NCBI GenBank assembly: GCA_963662175.1
Contig: OY759223.1
Span: 21,801,460 to 21,865,459, forward strand
Source of the DNA: Aradus depressus
Taxonomy: Eukaryota > Arthropoda > Insecta > Hemiptera > Aradidae
Length of the DNA: 64,000 bases
Direction of reading: 5' to 3'
Below, in pieces: positions 63,873 to 64,000 of this stretch (the first letter of the stretch is position 1; the number at the start of each line of letters is the position of its first letter). The notes under the pieces were generated by a model, which was not told where the DNA came from, did no database searches, and worked only from the letters and a program-made list of their open reading frames with translations. The translations under genes and the position numbers were made by a program.

Positions 63873-64000
63873 CAGTAGAACCCCTCTTAACCGGTCTGGT
63901 CGGGACCGAGACCATAGCCGGTTAATCCGAGGTTTCCATTAAAAATCTATTTTCGCTCAAAAAGAAGCTACATATGTACATATTTCATCGAAATATATTT
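63873..64000. mobile_element. Left end of a pogo/Tigger-like element
   Basis: TA (63871-63872) then CAGTAGAACCCCTCTTAACC, with AGCCGGTTAATCCGAGGTTT further in, which is the familiar CAGTAGAACCTCG-type terminus of pogo/Tigger elements. The rest runs off the window. Confidence 0.7.

Overview
This is a eukaryotic, almost certainly insect, nuclear window of about 64 kb. It is AT-rich and spliced, has no operon structure, and is dominated by transposable elements. Only one host gene is visible. Three exons on the + strand (13681-13868, 21407-21707, 36432-37073) join in matching reading phase. They encode the N-terminal cytoplasmic region and all six membrane segments plus the pore of a cyclic-nucleotide-gated channel of the insect CNG-like (Cngl) type. 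The C-linker and cyclic-nucleotide-binding domain, and the first coding exons, are not seen here and presumably lie outside. Short TTAGG-type (insect telomere-like) tails on a tRNA-derived SINE fit an insect. The repeat style suggests a hemipteran-like large genome, but the species cannot be fixed from the sequence.

The rest, including introns of about 7.5 and 14.7 kb, is layered mobile DNA. SINE-A (about 346 bp, tRNA-derived, A box GGTAGCTCAGTGGTA) occurs roughly 20 times, twice with clear target-site duplications (TSDs). Its 3' end seeded a 129-bp satellite at 2274-3156. A second tRNA-derived family, SINE-B, sits at 56547-56755. Non-LTR fragments of jockey-like, R1-like and RTE-like type are scattered and 5' truncated. 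A 6.6-kb LTR element (26590-33192) has near-identical 1.5-kb LTRs but only a short gag-like ORF. Penelope-like elements occur in several families: one at 15117-17286 is nested in a hAT element (14295-17439), and several termini carry hammerhead-ribozyme-like cores.

DNA transposons include hAT elements (7307-8140, 14295-17439, 52431-53415), PIF/Harbinger derivatives that keep only the start of the transposase (25963-26544, 45106-45716, 60182-60640) and a Harbinger MITE (58949-59335). There is also an unclassified family with TGGTCACAGGGAATA ends (34022-34658, 44492-45831), several fold-back MITEs, and the left end of a pogo/Tigger-like element at 63873. A very abundant unclassified repeat, built of modules of about 145 bp around ATGAATGTATCGACACGAAA, fills most remaining space and is expanded in tandem at 37690-38460. 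Other repeats are a 34-bp x 9 tandem array, a 30-bp minisatellite just after exon 2, nine poly-G/C runs of 14-26 bases and a 400-bp pyrimidine tract.

The genes do not form a pathway. The window is best read as the middle of one ion-channel gene whose introns have been filled by nested insertions.
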